The notes under the pieces are model-generated. The model saw only the letters and a program-made list of their open reading frames with translations, made no database searches and was not told where the DNA came from. Both the position numbers and the translations under genes were made by a program. Below, in pieces: positions 33,289-43,655 of a stretch of 64,000 nucleotides of DNA (within the stretch, counting starts at the first letter, position 1; every line of letters starts with the position of its first letter). The DNA comes from Phlebiopsis flavidoalba. Lineage: Eukaryota > Basidiomycota > Agaricomycetes > Polyporales > Phanerochaetaceae. The stretch covers positions 124,001 through 188,000 of the forward strand of contig JAOCPU010000030.1 of the NCBI GenBank assembly GCA_035772785.1, given 5' to 3'.

Positions 33289-34290
33289 TTAGATGGCCTT
33301 GCTCTTGACCAGTTCTGTCGGACGACAGCACATCAGCACCAGCAAGAGCAGCACAACGGCCAAGAAAATGGACGTACGCTCAACCTCCGCAACAGCCCCA
33401 GCGAGAATATCGCGCTGCGTCTTCTCGTCCTGGATGCTCTTGAGGACATTCGCAATGACCGTCTTGGCGAGATCCGCCTGCTCGCTCTCCTTCTGCTGCT
33501 GCTCGTAGCGCACCCAGCTGTCGAGCACGGCCTTGACCTCGCCCGCGAGCGCGACCTGCTGGCGCTGCACAAACGCCTCGCTCTCGAGCGTCGCCGTCTC
33601 CTTCGCGAGCGTGCGAACAGGCCCTCGGTCACCGCCACGACGTCCTTCATCTGCTCGACGCCCGCGATGCGCTCCTTGACGGCTGCCGTGTGCTCCGCGC
33701 GCGCGCTGTTGAGGATGTTGCGCACGCGGCTGATGTGGCCCTCGGCCCACTCCTTGTACGGCTCGCGCATGCTCTGCGGCTCGTCAGCACCCTTACACCC
33801 CCTCCGAGATGGGGCACCGCACCTTGCCGATGAACGACGCGAGCGCGATGAAGCCGACCGCGATGACCGTCTCCTCGTTCATGACGTACAGCTCCTGCGA
33901 GATGGCGGTGGCGACGAGGCCCGCGCCGAGGATCGCGGAGCCGGTCTTGGTGACGAGCCCGGGCGAGGAGGGCAGCTTGTTGATGATCTCCTCGGCTGGC
34001 GCGCTCAGAGGGCGGCGGGTTTCGACGAGCTCGCCATGCCGCGGCTACTCACACATGCACATCCAATTCGAATTCAAGAAATGGTGGGATTTTCTGTAGG
34101 TTAGAGGGGGCTGCTCGATGCGACATGGTGTATGGCACGTACGCCGCGAGGACCCGAGGTACGGCAGCGACCGTCTGGGGGCGGGCTGCGCGGGGGCAGA
34201 ATCGCGTGAGCTCAGCAGACACAGAGCCCAGCGGGCGTAAGGAAACACACCAGAGGCCCGGAGGGTGTTGATGGCAAGCCTGGACGCCAT
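33289..34290 (-). CDS. ATP4: mitochondrial F1Fo ATP synthase subunit b (subunit 4)
   Basis: From the ATG at 34290: 'MASRLAINTLRAS' (mitochondrial presequence), a gtgtgt intron, 'RSLPYLGSS' with a gtacgt intron, then 'AEEIINKLPSSPGLVTKTG' and 'SQELYVMNEETVIAVGFIAL' (membrane hairpin). A gtgcgg intron of about 53 bases follows at 33773-33825. Then come 'REPYKEWAEGHISRVRNILN' and 'EQMKDVVAVTEGLF', a single-base frame break near 33612, 'LAKETATLESEAFVQRQQVA', 'EVKAVLDSWVRYEQQQKESE' and 'DILAGAVAEVE'. A 63-base intron (33315-33377, gtacgt...cag) then joins the final micro-exon 'QLVKSKAI'. Order and length (about 240 residues) fit fungal Atp4, the peripheral-stalk stator of complex V in the inner mitochondrial membrane. 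Atp4 is required for respiration and normally single-copy, so the frame break is more likely a sequence error than a natural mutation. Reading through the last intron would add a false hydrophobic tail. Confidence 0.92.
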
Positions 34291-34558
34291 GGATGTGGTG
34301 GGTGTAGCAGACGAGCCTGTCTGTCTGGCGGTCGTTGGAGGAAAGGTGCGTTAAGCGCCCGCCGCAAACACTCGGCTTCGGCTCCGCTCCGGCTTTTCAC
34401 GACGTCCTCGACATCCACCACGGGCTCTCGCGACGTCGACAAGAAATATTGATAAAACTCTCGAAATATAATATACAGGCTGTTTTGCTACATCGATTGC
34501 GTGAAAAGTGGTAAAAGTGCTTGTGCTCTAGCTGATGAAAGGGGAAATGTGCAGTTGT

Positions 34559-35507
34559 TCACGGCTGGAAGCCGCACCGAAAGGTCCTGCCAAGGTGTTC
34601 GCGTTTATGCTTGATGATAGCACACTTGTCTAGCTGGATGGGGCGGAGGGCTTTGCGAACATCGACTCCAGATATACGGGGCACCCCGTCTTTGTCAACT
34701 TTGAACCGCAGCAGTGGAGTGCTGAAAACAGGACTTCATACTGCAACTGGGAGGCAGACACAGCAAGACGCACCTCGAGGGGTGTCTGTCTCTTCTTGAC
34801 GGGTGTGGCTTTTGGGCAGCACGTGGATCTGCAGCTGGTTCCTTCGCCTGGCTTGCTGCTCAACGGAACCTTGGACAGGTCTATATGCGGCACCGACCCG
34901 CGGGACGACATCCAGCGACCGCCCGTCAAACCAACGTCGTCCCTCGTCGAAGAAATCCTCCTCCTCGGAGCCGCGCCTAGGAGGCTCCTCGCTCCGCCGG
35001 CCCTCCACACGGTCGCCTACACACATGAGCGTACACACCCGCGCAAGGAACGCGGACGCACCGTTGAGCGTATACGCGCGCCAGCGGCAGCGCGCACACC
35101 CGCGCGGACGACGTTCGGGACCCAGCGCGCGTGGAAGACCTGTTTCATCAGCCTTGCTCACCCCACACACACCCTATCCTTACCGGTACAGCCCTCTCTG
35201 CGAGCCTACAGGCGCGGCTGATGAGCGTGAATCCAACGTGCGGGAGAGGGACGCACCTCGCGTAGCACGGGTCCGTGCGGCCCGCGCAGAAGATGTATTC
35301 TGCGGCGTGCGGCGTGCGGCGGGCGAGTGTCCCGCCGTGGGATGCTGTTTGGGTCAGTGAGGTGGGTGTATGCGCGGAAGGGGCTTACTCCATGCGGCGG
35401 GGGTTGGGGGAGGGGACGGAGGGGGTGAAGTAGGCTGGGGGGCGCGTGAGTTGGGAGGGTGTGGGTTTGTGGGCGGGCGTACCGAAGCCGGTGAAGAGGT
35501 TGGACAT
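34559..35507 (-). CDS. conserved-looking protein of unknown function
   Basis: The likely start is at 35507 on the minus strand ('MSNLFTGFG', then 'RPPAYFTPSVPSPNPRRME'), followed by a gtaagc-type donor near 35389. Later pieces are 'AEYIFCAGRTDPCYAREV' near 35250-35300, 'MKQVFHARWVPNVV' near 35110-35155, 'GRSLDVVPRVGAAYRPVQGS' near 34875-34930, 'KRQTPLEVRLAVSASQLQYE' near 34735-34795 and a clean C-terminal run 'LLRFKVDKDGVPRISG', 'VDVRKALRPIQLDKC', 'AIIKHKREHLGRTFRCGFQP' ending at 34559. These pieces have strongly protein-like composition and are bounded by plausible splice sites, but I do not recognise the family. The gene is transcribed divergently from the Iec3-like gene, across about 270 bases. 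Confidence 0.5.
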
Positions 35508-35777
35508 CGTGCGCGGTCCAGGAGACGGAGTTCAGAGTGTGGTCCAGTTGAGATGTCGACACCAGTAGCACAAGCCCCCGAGAGTCAGAGAACCCAGATA
35601 CGCAGAGTTCAGTAGCACAGACCCAGCCAAAGCCCACGTTTTCGACTCGCACCAGGGTCCCTTCGACTTCGAGCAAAGCAGATGACGGCCCAAGAACAAG
35701 CGCATACTCAAGCGCCTAAATACAGCATCTCACTCGCGCTTCCGTCGCGTTCAAGTTCATCTCAACCGCCACACACC
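35508..35777. promoter_or_regulatory. putative bidirectional promoter
   Basis: Only 270 bases separate the start codons of two divergent genes (35507 on - and 35778 on +). The region is rich in 'cagag' and 'tctca' motifs. A weak AT element, 'ctaaataca', lies about 60 bases before the plus-strand ATG. No canonical TATA box is visible. Confidence 0.45.
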
Positions 35778-36676
35778 ATGAGCGAGCAGCCCTCCACCTC
35801 CGCCCGCCCCGAGATCGCGCGTGCGGACTCGGGCGGTGCGCCACGCGCGGACTCCCCGTAGGCGAGAAGACGAAAGCCGGGGTGAGTGCTAGCAGTGTTG
35901 TGTGGGGTAGGGTAGCTTATGGTTGTGTAGGGCGCGCCGATTGCGAGGACGACGCGGTACAAGGAGAAGTGAGTCGTGCTCCGGTTGTTATATGTGTGTC
36001 GGAGTTGACGGTGTGCGGAGGTTCCTGACGATGAAAGAGCGCTACGAGGTCGTGAACGCCGTGAGTGCCCTCCTCCTCCCGCTCCGCGCGCGCACCGAAG
36101 CCCCCGCAGGCGCACGACAAAATACGAGCGCGAGCTCGCACTCGCAAACGAGAAGATCAAGAAGCTGCAGAACGAGTGCAAGTGCGTCGACGGTCCCCGC
36201 TGTGGTGTGAGCGTTGCTGACGCAGCGCAGCCTGCTCCTCGACGCGGTGGACATCGCGGTGCCCGGCCAGCCGACGCTCATGCACTACATGAACGCGGAC
36301 CCCGTGCCGCCGCACTACGCGCTCCTCAACCCGCCGTACGAGGCCGTAGCCGCCGTCCGCCCGCCTCCTCCCACAACAACAACAACATGCGAACGGGATC
36401 TTCGGTGGGGGCCGAGGAAACGGGCATATCTAGGTAAGTGTGTGCGCCCTATACCTCTATTCCTCCTATACTGGAAAGTAACGAAGATGGGGTTTGTGTA
36501 TAGGAATGTATGTACCCGAGGTGTTAGAGTACGATCAAGACCGGCCGCTCCGAGACGGACGGTGCGCATCCCGCGCTGTCGCTCGCGTAAGATGCGTGAT
36601 GGGGCCGTCCGGGGTGCGGTCGGAGGCGGGCTCTTCGCGCGGCGTGCGGTGGGGGCTTCGGTGGAGAGGGTATTGA
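35778..36676 (+). CDS. coiled-coil protein, possibly INO80-complex Iec3-like
   Basis: 'MSEQPSTSARPEIARADSGG' starts at 35778, followed by introns (gtgagt donors near 35880 and 36060). The conserved pieces are 'MKERYEVVNA' near 36032, 'KYERELALANEKIKKLQNEC' near 36121-36180 and 'LLLDAVDIAVPGQPTLMHYM' at 36231-36290, then 'YALLNPPYEAV', a (CAA)n stretch at 36378 and 'GMYVPEVLEYDQDRP' after a gtaagt...tatag intron (36434-36503). A short N-terminus, a long helix with Leu/Ile heptads and an 'LLLDAV' ending resemble the fungal Iec3 family, subunits of the INO80 chromatin remodeller. The assignment is by pattern only. The 3' end is uncertain; I stopped at the end of a frame at 36676, which may lie beyond the true end. 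Confidence 0.4.
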
Positions 36677-38580
36677 GTACGTGTGGCGTTGTGGCCGGTC
36701 TGGGGTGGGTGCATGCGCGTGGGGCTTTGGCTGCGCTGCCAGAGGGGGCAGAAAAGGGGAACTTTGTGGTGACTTTTTGTGGTGCTGAGTGGGTTGGAGT
36801 TGCGCTGTTGGGGTGTGGAGGAGGAGTGGGATGCGGCGAGAGGCTGGTTTAGGCGGGCTGGGGCCCAGGTCTGTGCTGGTTCTGCTGACCAGGAGACGAT
36901 CTCTCGTTTACTGCCTGTTAGTAGGATATATGCGCCATATCCAGAAGAAAGCCGTTCGACTCAATTGTATAGTTCAGGTCTATGAGTAACACTAATACAC
37001 ATACTGCAGGTACGTTGGAGCACGTCGTGTGAAAGCGCAAATACACGCTCCCATCCGCTGGAAGCTTGCTGGACGTATGATGGCCGAGTCAATGAATTCT
37101 GCCCCCTGCGCAAACCTTCAGCGAGGGCTCCTGTAATCACTGAATAGCAAGCATCCCCTGCGCAACTTCCACATCACGGACGTACGTACGTACCAGGACC
37201 CTTGCCTCGATGGCCAGCACGCCCTGGCCATCTCCATATGTCATCCGCACATACACGTCGTGTCGTGTTCGGAGCACTGGGTGTAACACGCGCAAACACC
37301 GCGCGGGAGGACCTCCGCAGCGCGAGGAGCTCTTCGCCGTTCGCATCTCTCCGCGCCCGCGGCGCTCCGCCACAGTGCGTTTTGTCCCCCATGCAAGGCG
37401 AATTTGCGCACGTCTGTCCGCTCTGTGGGTACGAACTTGGATCGGCGAGCGAGGGCGTGCCTGGCTCTGCACCAGGCGTGCGTGCCCGTGCTTCGTGCCC
37501 GCGGCACGCCGTGGCGCAACCCCAAATGCGCGGCGAGCGTGTCTCGTCCACGGTACACACGCGTGCAGCCCCCTGCCCGAGCCACATACGGCGTGGGAGC
37601 GCACGTACGCCAGCGCAGCGCAGCCGCCGCTGCCCCGCCGCCGCCGGCGAGCGATGGCGATGGGCATTGGGCATCAGCTGATGGACACGCGCGGCGTTCC
37701 CACCGCGCCACAGCCCGCCGCGGCACGCGTGCGGCCGGCGGCAGCGCTGCTTCGTGTGCGCGGTGCGGGCGTGGCGTGGCGTCGGTGCGCACGCTGAACG
37801 TGATATCGCAGTTTGCCCCAGGGGGTGCGGCGGGGCGGGCGGCGTGGCTGGTGCTCGCGTGGGCGGGGATGGGCCCGGTGGCAATATCTTGGCCTGCCCA
37901 TCCCGCGAACCGGATGCGGCTAGGACGCTTTTAGGGTTTGTCTTACATACACGACATTGCCATCATCGCGGGGGGGGGGTGCTCATATGTGCGCGTCCGC
38001 TGGCCTGCAGCGGTGGTTTTTTTTTTCTCGAGAGGGCTGTAGATCCTTTCCCACTCAGGGTCCCGCTATCAGCCCTCTGCGCCCGCGCCCGGCGGGACGC
38101 GCGCGATCAAGGGAGAGCACTGCTTGTTCCAAGCGAGAGCGAGGGCAGCGATGTCGGTGAGCTGGCTGGGGTCGGCGGCGGCCATGGGCGTCGCACGACG
38201 GCAGGTTCTGCGGGCAGCGGCGGGTGATGATGTCGTCAGCCGGGTGTGGGTGATCGGGATGGACGATGATTGAACTCTGCTGCAGCGGCCGCAAAGGTTT
38301 GGGGGAGGCAGAGCACAGTCGCGCTGCCGTAAATGCACGCCTGCCTTTGTCTGCCCCGGTGTGAACCCGCTGCTGCCGCGCCCGTCGCTGGCCCTCGCCG
38401 CGGCCGCGCGGCCGCCGACGTCGTGTGCAACAAACGCGGTCGCGCATGGGGAACAAGGCGCATTTTGTGAGATGCCCAGCGCAGGCTTCGCAAGGCACCC
38501 TGTCCGGTTTTTTTTTTTTGCGTGCTCGTTTTTGCGGCGGGGGGCTGGCACGAGGGCGAATTTTGATTCCGGGCTGATGG
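36677..38580. other. GC-rich stretch without a supported gene
   Basis: All six frames are open for long distances here (for example 37137-37667 and 37174-37884 minus, 37404-37934 plus), which at this GC content is expected by chance. I tested the minus-strand frames for zinc-finger spacing because of scattered Cys/His but found no regular C2H2 pattern. G and T runs occur at 37970-37978, 38017-38026 and 38509-38519. Confidence 0.35.
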
Positions 38581-39585
38581 GATGATGGCAGAGGCGTGTA
38601 GGCCTGCAAATGATCTAGATTTCGCTTTTTGGCGTTACGCGCACAACGCAGCGGTCAAAACGAGGGTCGCCGAGGCTGCACACACGGTGTCCAACTGCCT
38701 CTTGCTATACCCCACCACTGTCGACGCCGACGGCGAGCAAGCGGTTCTCGTCCGTCGCCGCTCTCGCCCCGCCGCCCCCGCCGCTCCTTCCATTGCCGTC
38801 GCCCCCCCGCCGCCGTCGCCGCCGTCGCCAGCCCGAAAAACGCCGCCCCCCCGCGAGAGCAGCCTGCGTGCGCCCTTGTGCATGTCCTGCAAGCTGATCT
38901 GGGCTCTGCAAAAACCGAGTCAGAAGAGCTCGGCGCGCGCGCGTCATGCTGGTGCGTCGCGCGGCTGCCGCCGTGTCGGCTGCAGTCTGATGTCGCCTGA
39001 TTCGCCTGGTGCAAGCCGTCGTCGCAGTGCAAAAAGACGCTGCGCGCCCCGTCCACGCCCCCTCCTCCTCCTACCCCCCTCCTCCCAGCCCCCCCCCCCC
39101 CAGGCCTCACACCCCCCCCGCGTTGCCGCTGCACCACCATGTCTCCGCAGAGAGCACACGCACCACCCCCAGCAGCCGCCCGCCTCGGTGCCCAGCCAGC
39201 CGCACCTGCTGCCCCCGCTGCACACACAGAACACAATCCTTACCCTCGCCGTCCTCGCCTCGTCCTCGCTCGGCGAGCAGCAAGTGCGCAACCCCAGGCC
39301 CCCGCCGCAGCAGAGAAGCCACTACCCGCCGTACTACAGCGCGCTGTGGCGCGCCCCGAGCCAAAAGCCCGCGACGTCGCTCTCGCTGAATCTCTGTCGA
39401 CGCCTCACCGTCGCCCGAGAGCCCGACGAAACACTGTTCGCCCGAGTCCCACCCGTACCGGGTCGCCCATCACGCCCATCTCGCCGAGCAACGCCGCGCT
39501 GCACGCCGGCGCGCTCGCCGACGTCGCACGGCCCGCCGCACCACCCTGCAGCCGTCCAGTTCAGCGCGCCGGCGGACTCACCGCT
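38581..39585 (+). other. proline/serine-rich open stretch upstream of the HSF gene
   Basis: A plus-strand frame of 455 codons (38582-39949) crosses this stretch but is mostly Pro/Arg/Ser of the kind GC-rich DNA produces. It does not run in frame into the HSF domain. Pieces such as 'HYPPYYSALW' near 39323 could belong to a low-complexity N-terminus of the transcription factor. C runs at 38808-38813 and 39090-39100 invite frame errors. Confidence 0.3.
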
Positions 39586-41249
39586 ACGGGACGACGGCGC
39601 GGCGTACAGTACCAGGAGTTCGCGCCGGCGCCGCGCGTCCGCGCTCACGAGCTCGTGCGCAGCTCGAGCGCGTCGGACAAGAGCGTGCCCCGCAGCGCAG
39701 CTTCACGGGCCGGGCGGCGCGCTTGAGCTCCCGCGTCGAGGAGCCCGCGGCGGGCGCCGTACGAGGACGCGCCGCCCGCGGCGTCGCCGTACGACGAGTC
39801 GAGATGGGGTAATGCGGACATGGACGCGGAGAACAGCCCCGTGGACGGGAGCACGAGCGGGGGCGAGCAGACGGAGCATGGTAAGGCGGCCGAGGGCTGG
39901 GCCCGCGGCGGGCCAGGCCTGCGGGCGCGGCTGCGGCGATGCTTGGTAAGCCGATTGGGACGAACAATTTTGTGACGAAGCTCTCTATCAGTGGTGGTTT
40001 TATTTCTGCTGGTGTGGGGTGGTGCTGATGGTGGGTAGGATGATCAACGATCCCAAGTCTGCCATGTTCATTAGCTGGACGGAGCTGGGGACGAGGTGGG
40101 TGGCGGTTTCACTGCTGTGTGGAACGAACGCCCCCCTGACTTGTGAGGCCAGCTTTGTCGTGTCGAATGTGGTGGGCGAGTTCAGCCGCACGATCCTCGG
40201 CTCGCACTTCAAGCACAACAACGTCCGTCCCCCTTTTCTCGCGTACACTGATTTCTGCTCACATGGATTGCAGTTTTCTCGAGCTTCGTTGGCGCCATGC
40301 TGAACATGTACGGCTTCCACAAGATCAACCGGACGCCGCGCGCGCAGCGCACGTCCCGGCGCCTAAACGTGCAGACGTGGGAGTTCTCGCACCACAAGTT
40401 CCTGCGCGGTAGCGGCCGGACCTGCTCGCAGGAGATCAAGGCGCAAAGGCGCTCGAGCCCGGACCACGTCCGTCAAGCAGCGCGTCGAGCCCCTCCCCGG
40501 CGAGGTCGCCGCCGCGCAGCTCGGCCAGATGCGTCCGACCCGAGAACCGTGCGGCTCGTGCAGGCCACGCTCAATAGCGAGCGCCAGAAGATGAGCCGCC
40601 TCGCGGACGTCACAAAGTGGCTGTAGGCGACGTCGTGACGAAGGCGTTCCCCGTGGCACGGTCAGTCATTCCTTGACATGTTTTTGTGAGTGAAGGCTGA
40701 CGGGCGTGCAGTGCCGATGCCTAAAAGGCCCCTTCCCGGGCGAGCTGCTCGAGCTGAACGGGACAGCCCAAACATCATGATCACCTCCCTGACAAGCACA
40801 AAAAGCAAGCAGCAGCATGCACCGCATGCACACGCATCACCCACGCCGCACTTCCCGCCGCCGCTCGGCGCGCTCATCGAACAACCCCTCGCTGCACAGA
40901 CCTATGACCCGGCCGCTCGCTCAGCCCGGGCTCCTCGCCCACCGCGGCCCGACTTTCCCAGCCACGCTCATACACCATCCCCACTCGCTCTCGCGCCAGC
41001 CACACTCGTTCCAGCACATCCCGCACGAGTATACCACCCGCACCACCTCCCGCGGTACGACACGGCCCCTCGGGCACGCCCCTCCCGCCGTCGCCCGGCC
41101 CGGTCGACGCGTTCGACGAAGACGACGGCGCAGTGGCCGCAAGCGCCAGGCGAATAAAAAAAAAAAAAACGGGCGCGCCGCCGGACGAGAGCGGCGCTCC
41201 GGAAGAGCCGCGCGCGGAGCGACAGAGCGCGCGCCGCTCGGGCGGGTAA
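39586..41249 (+). CDS. HSF-type transcription factor, frame-broken
   Basis: After a low-complexity region ('FAPAPRVRAHELVRSSSASD', 'APYEDAPPAASPYDESRWGN'), 'LGKPIGTNNFVTKL' at about 39943 opens the DNA-binding domain. It continues after an intron with 'MINDPKSAMFISWTELGT', 'SFVVSNVVGEFSRTILGSHF' (frame change before it) and 'KHNN', then an intron (about 40225-40270). 'FSSFVGAMLNMYGFHKINRT', 'LNVQTWEFSHHKFLRG' and 'SQEIKAQ' follow. The winged-helix signature W...SFVV...F...LPxHFKHxNFxSFVRxLNxYxFxK...WEFxHxxFxRG is nearly complete, and recognition helix 3 corresponds to 'NNFSSFVGAMLNMYGF'. A heptad region follows ('VKQRVEPLPGEVAAAQLGQM', 'ERQKMSRLADVTKW'), then a His/Pro/Ser-rich tail and an acidic/basic end 'VDAFDEDDGAVAASARRIKK' with the stop at 41247-41249. 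This is a nuclear heat-shock-factor or Sfl1-like regulator binding GAA repeats. Several single-base breaks occur. Confidence 0.8.
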
Positions 41250-42624
41250 CTGATACGCCTTGGCGTCGCTAGGGCGGTGGCCGGCGACGCGGCCGCGCAG
41301 ACGGGAGCGGGATCAATCGCCAGGGCGGGGTGGGAAGGGGGGGGGGGGGGGAGGGGTGGGGGGGGGGGGGGGAAGGAGGGAGGGGCTGCCGGTGCCGAAT
41401 ATTGGGACGCTCAGCCGGGGCCAGACGTTGCCGATGCTGAGTATTCCGGGCGTCAGAGGTGGCGGGGGCGAGCTGAGCGCGTCGTCCGCTTTCGTTGCTG
41501 AGGTTAGGTTGGTTTGGTCGAAGGACTGAGGAAGGACATGTTGTTGTTTCGTTTTCGAGGACCTCGTCACTCGCTCTGGTTTGTGCTTCGTTCGTTCTTA
41601 GCGGCGCCTCTGTCGGTCGTTTCTGGATTTTTTTTCTGTGTCTGCCTCTCCGCGTCGCTCCTTCGTCCCCGCCGTAGGACCAGCGGTGGGGCCTACGGCG
41701 CGCGAGCGCGTCGGCCGCACCCACACCCACCCACATCCACATCATCCACGACACCACCTGACGCGCACTGGTGGGGCTCTTTTTCTGCTCTTCTGTTTTT
41801 CCTTTTTTTTTCTTTAGTTTGTTTCAGTTGCGCTCGTGCTCTTTTCCGTCGCTGCTCTCACTGTCCCACACATACACACACATACCCTCTGCTTCGCGCC
41901 CGGCCTCTTGTTTCGCTCTTCCTACTGATGGTGATTGCCTCCCTGCTGTCTCTTGACCATTATATGTAACCACTCCTGTGCGCCCAATCCCATGCTCGCT
42001 TCTGCTCGACATATGCCATAGAAAACCCGACATGCGCGCATACACCCACGTCTGCTACGCGCATAACACACCCAACCCTCCAAGCCTACAACTCTACAAA
42101 AACACGAGACGAGAAGTTAGAAACCGCGATCTGCGGCCCCGCACAGGACCCGCCGGGCACGTCCTTCCTGCGCCCGGCCGTCATATCGCGCGATGAAGCA
42201 CGCGCGCGCCGACTGCGTGCCGTGCCCTGAGCCCTGCGACAGGCGAGGGCGGTGTGTAGATTTGCGGGGGGGGCTTCGCGCAGGGGTGCTCGAGGAGATG
42301 CAGGGGGTCCATGAGAAAAGAAAATGAGGACGAGCAAGGGACAAGGGGATCAGGAAGGGTGTGATTTGGAGAGGGGTAGGGAGCGTGCGGGGCGGCTGTC
42401 TTGCCGCAGGGGGTTTGGGTGTGTGTTGGCTCGTGGGGCAGTTGTGAGAGCGCGAGCTTTGTGGCGTTGTTTCTGTGTTACTGGCAGTTGGGTTCATGGG
42501 GCTGGTGCCGGGTATTGGTCACACGCAGATTGGGTTGACGGAATGTCAGGATTTGAAAAAAAGCGATAGCTGCGATACAAGTACAAGTGAAATCCGACGG
42601 GTCTTCGTATGAACCTACTCGACG
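41250..42624. other. intergenic stretch with G- and T-rich low-complexity sequence
   Basis: No gene is supported. A G-rich block lies at 41337-41372, and pyrimidine-rich sequence at 41780-41900. It probably contains the 3' regions of the HSF gene (+) and the GFA gene (-), which converge here. Confidence 0.4.
41337..41372. repeat. poly-G low-complexity block
   Basis: It contains a run of 14 G, then 'aggggt', then a run of about 15 G. It could form a G-quadruplex on the plus strand and is a likely site of length errors. Confidence 0.7.
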
Positions 42625-43266
42625 TCAAATTGGCGGGGCACATTCAGTGTCAGTCGTGGGATCTCCCGCTTGTGGAATACGTCTAAATGCGAAATTCGAT
42701 ATGAGCAGAAAGCCCCCGCGTATAAAGACGTCCATGAACGTGCCAGGTATCTCAGGCATCCACCGCTCCCTCTCCTTGCAAAAGAACTCGCCCTGGGGCG
42801 GGAACGTACCGGGATCGTTTCGAACGTGCCCGTCATAACATATGTCACGAAACGTCGGCGCCGCGTCTTTCTGTATCGTTCGTCAGCGCAAGGATATACA
42901 TGAGATGTATGAGAAGGCGCTCACGCCGTACTCGAGGATCCCCGTCCCACAGCGCGCGCGCAGAACTCGCATAGGTGAAGCATCGTGGTGCCGTTGTCGC
43001 TGATGTGCTCCTTGGGCGCGCCTGGGTGATCCAATGAATGAACGCGTCCTTGGGGACTTTTGTGGTCAGGTACCCGAAGCCGTTGCCAAAGAATTTCTAA
43101 ATCATAGGCCAGTGTGATAATATGTCACATCTTGCGCACATATAGGTGATTTACGAACCTGTGCAGTTTCTGCAGTGGCAGAGTGATGTGCGTGTTGCGT
43201 CTTCTGAGGGTGTACGGTGACCTCGTAACGAATACTGCTGCAGTAACACCCTCCAGAAACGATCAT
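42625..43266 (-). CDS. GFA-domain protein (glutathione-dependent formaldehyde-activating enzyme-like)
   Basis: No long frame marks this gene; it appears only when exons are joined. From the ATG at 43266 (minus): 'MIVSGGCYCSSIRYEVTVHP' carries the first zinc-binding pair (C-x-C). A one-base break then gives 'LCHCRNC', the second motif. A donor near 43160 and an acceptor at about 43098 follow, then 'KFFGNGFGYLTTKVPKDAFI' and 'KEHISDNGTTMLHLCEFCA', the C-x-x-C motif after the usual 'SDSGxxxxRxFC' context. A second intron lies near 42885-42930. Then come 'DAAPTFRDICYDGHVRNDPG', 'QGEFFCKERERWMPEIPGTF' and the stop at 42625-42627. Cysteine spacing and the closing 'ERxxWMPEIPG' fit the GFA/CENP-V family of about 150-200 residues. 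The founding enzyme joins glutathione and formaldehyde; most fungal members have unknown substrates. A TATA box lies about 90 bases upstream. Confidence 0.75.
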
Positions 43267-43351
43267 TTTAGTTCTTTGTGTGGTGTGGGTATAATGCGCT
43301 CAATATCGCAACTAAGTTGGTCGTGGCGTATCTACGCAGCCATTCACCTGA

Positions 43352-43360
43352 GTATATATA
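43352..43360 (-). promoter_or_regulatory. TATA box of the GFA-domain gene
   Basis: The sequence 'tatatatac' on the minus strand lies about 90 bases upstream of the ATG at 43266. Confidence 0.5.
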
Positions 43361-43655
43361 AGCACCTATCGAGTGGATTCAAAGTTGACACTCACAATTA
43401 TTACATCATGCATGGGGCCATCTTGAGCCCTCGGAAACGCTTCGAGTGGTGCACGCACGCTCCGCGGACGAAATGGGCAAGTGTAGTACTATTCAGTAAC
43501 ATGCATATGTAGAAGATGGCCAGACACGGTGTGTGGCGCGCAGTTGAAATGCAAAGCAGGTCGAAAATAAAGAAACGAAATATTGCGTGTGAGAGGTCAA
43601 CAATATACACATGATGAAGGTAGCAATAAAGAAAAAGCCAGAAGGAATAGAAATA

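Noticed and set aside
37137..37934. Overlapping long frames with scattered Cys and His as a zinc-finger protein
   Set aside because: No regular C2H2 or C2HC spacing was found in any of the frames, and frames are open on both strands at once.
38582..39949. Longest reading frame of the window (455 codons, +) as a gene
   Set aside because: It is mostly Pro/Arg/Ser low complexity in very GC-rich DNA, where frames stay open by chance, and it does not join the HSF domain in frame.
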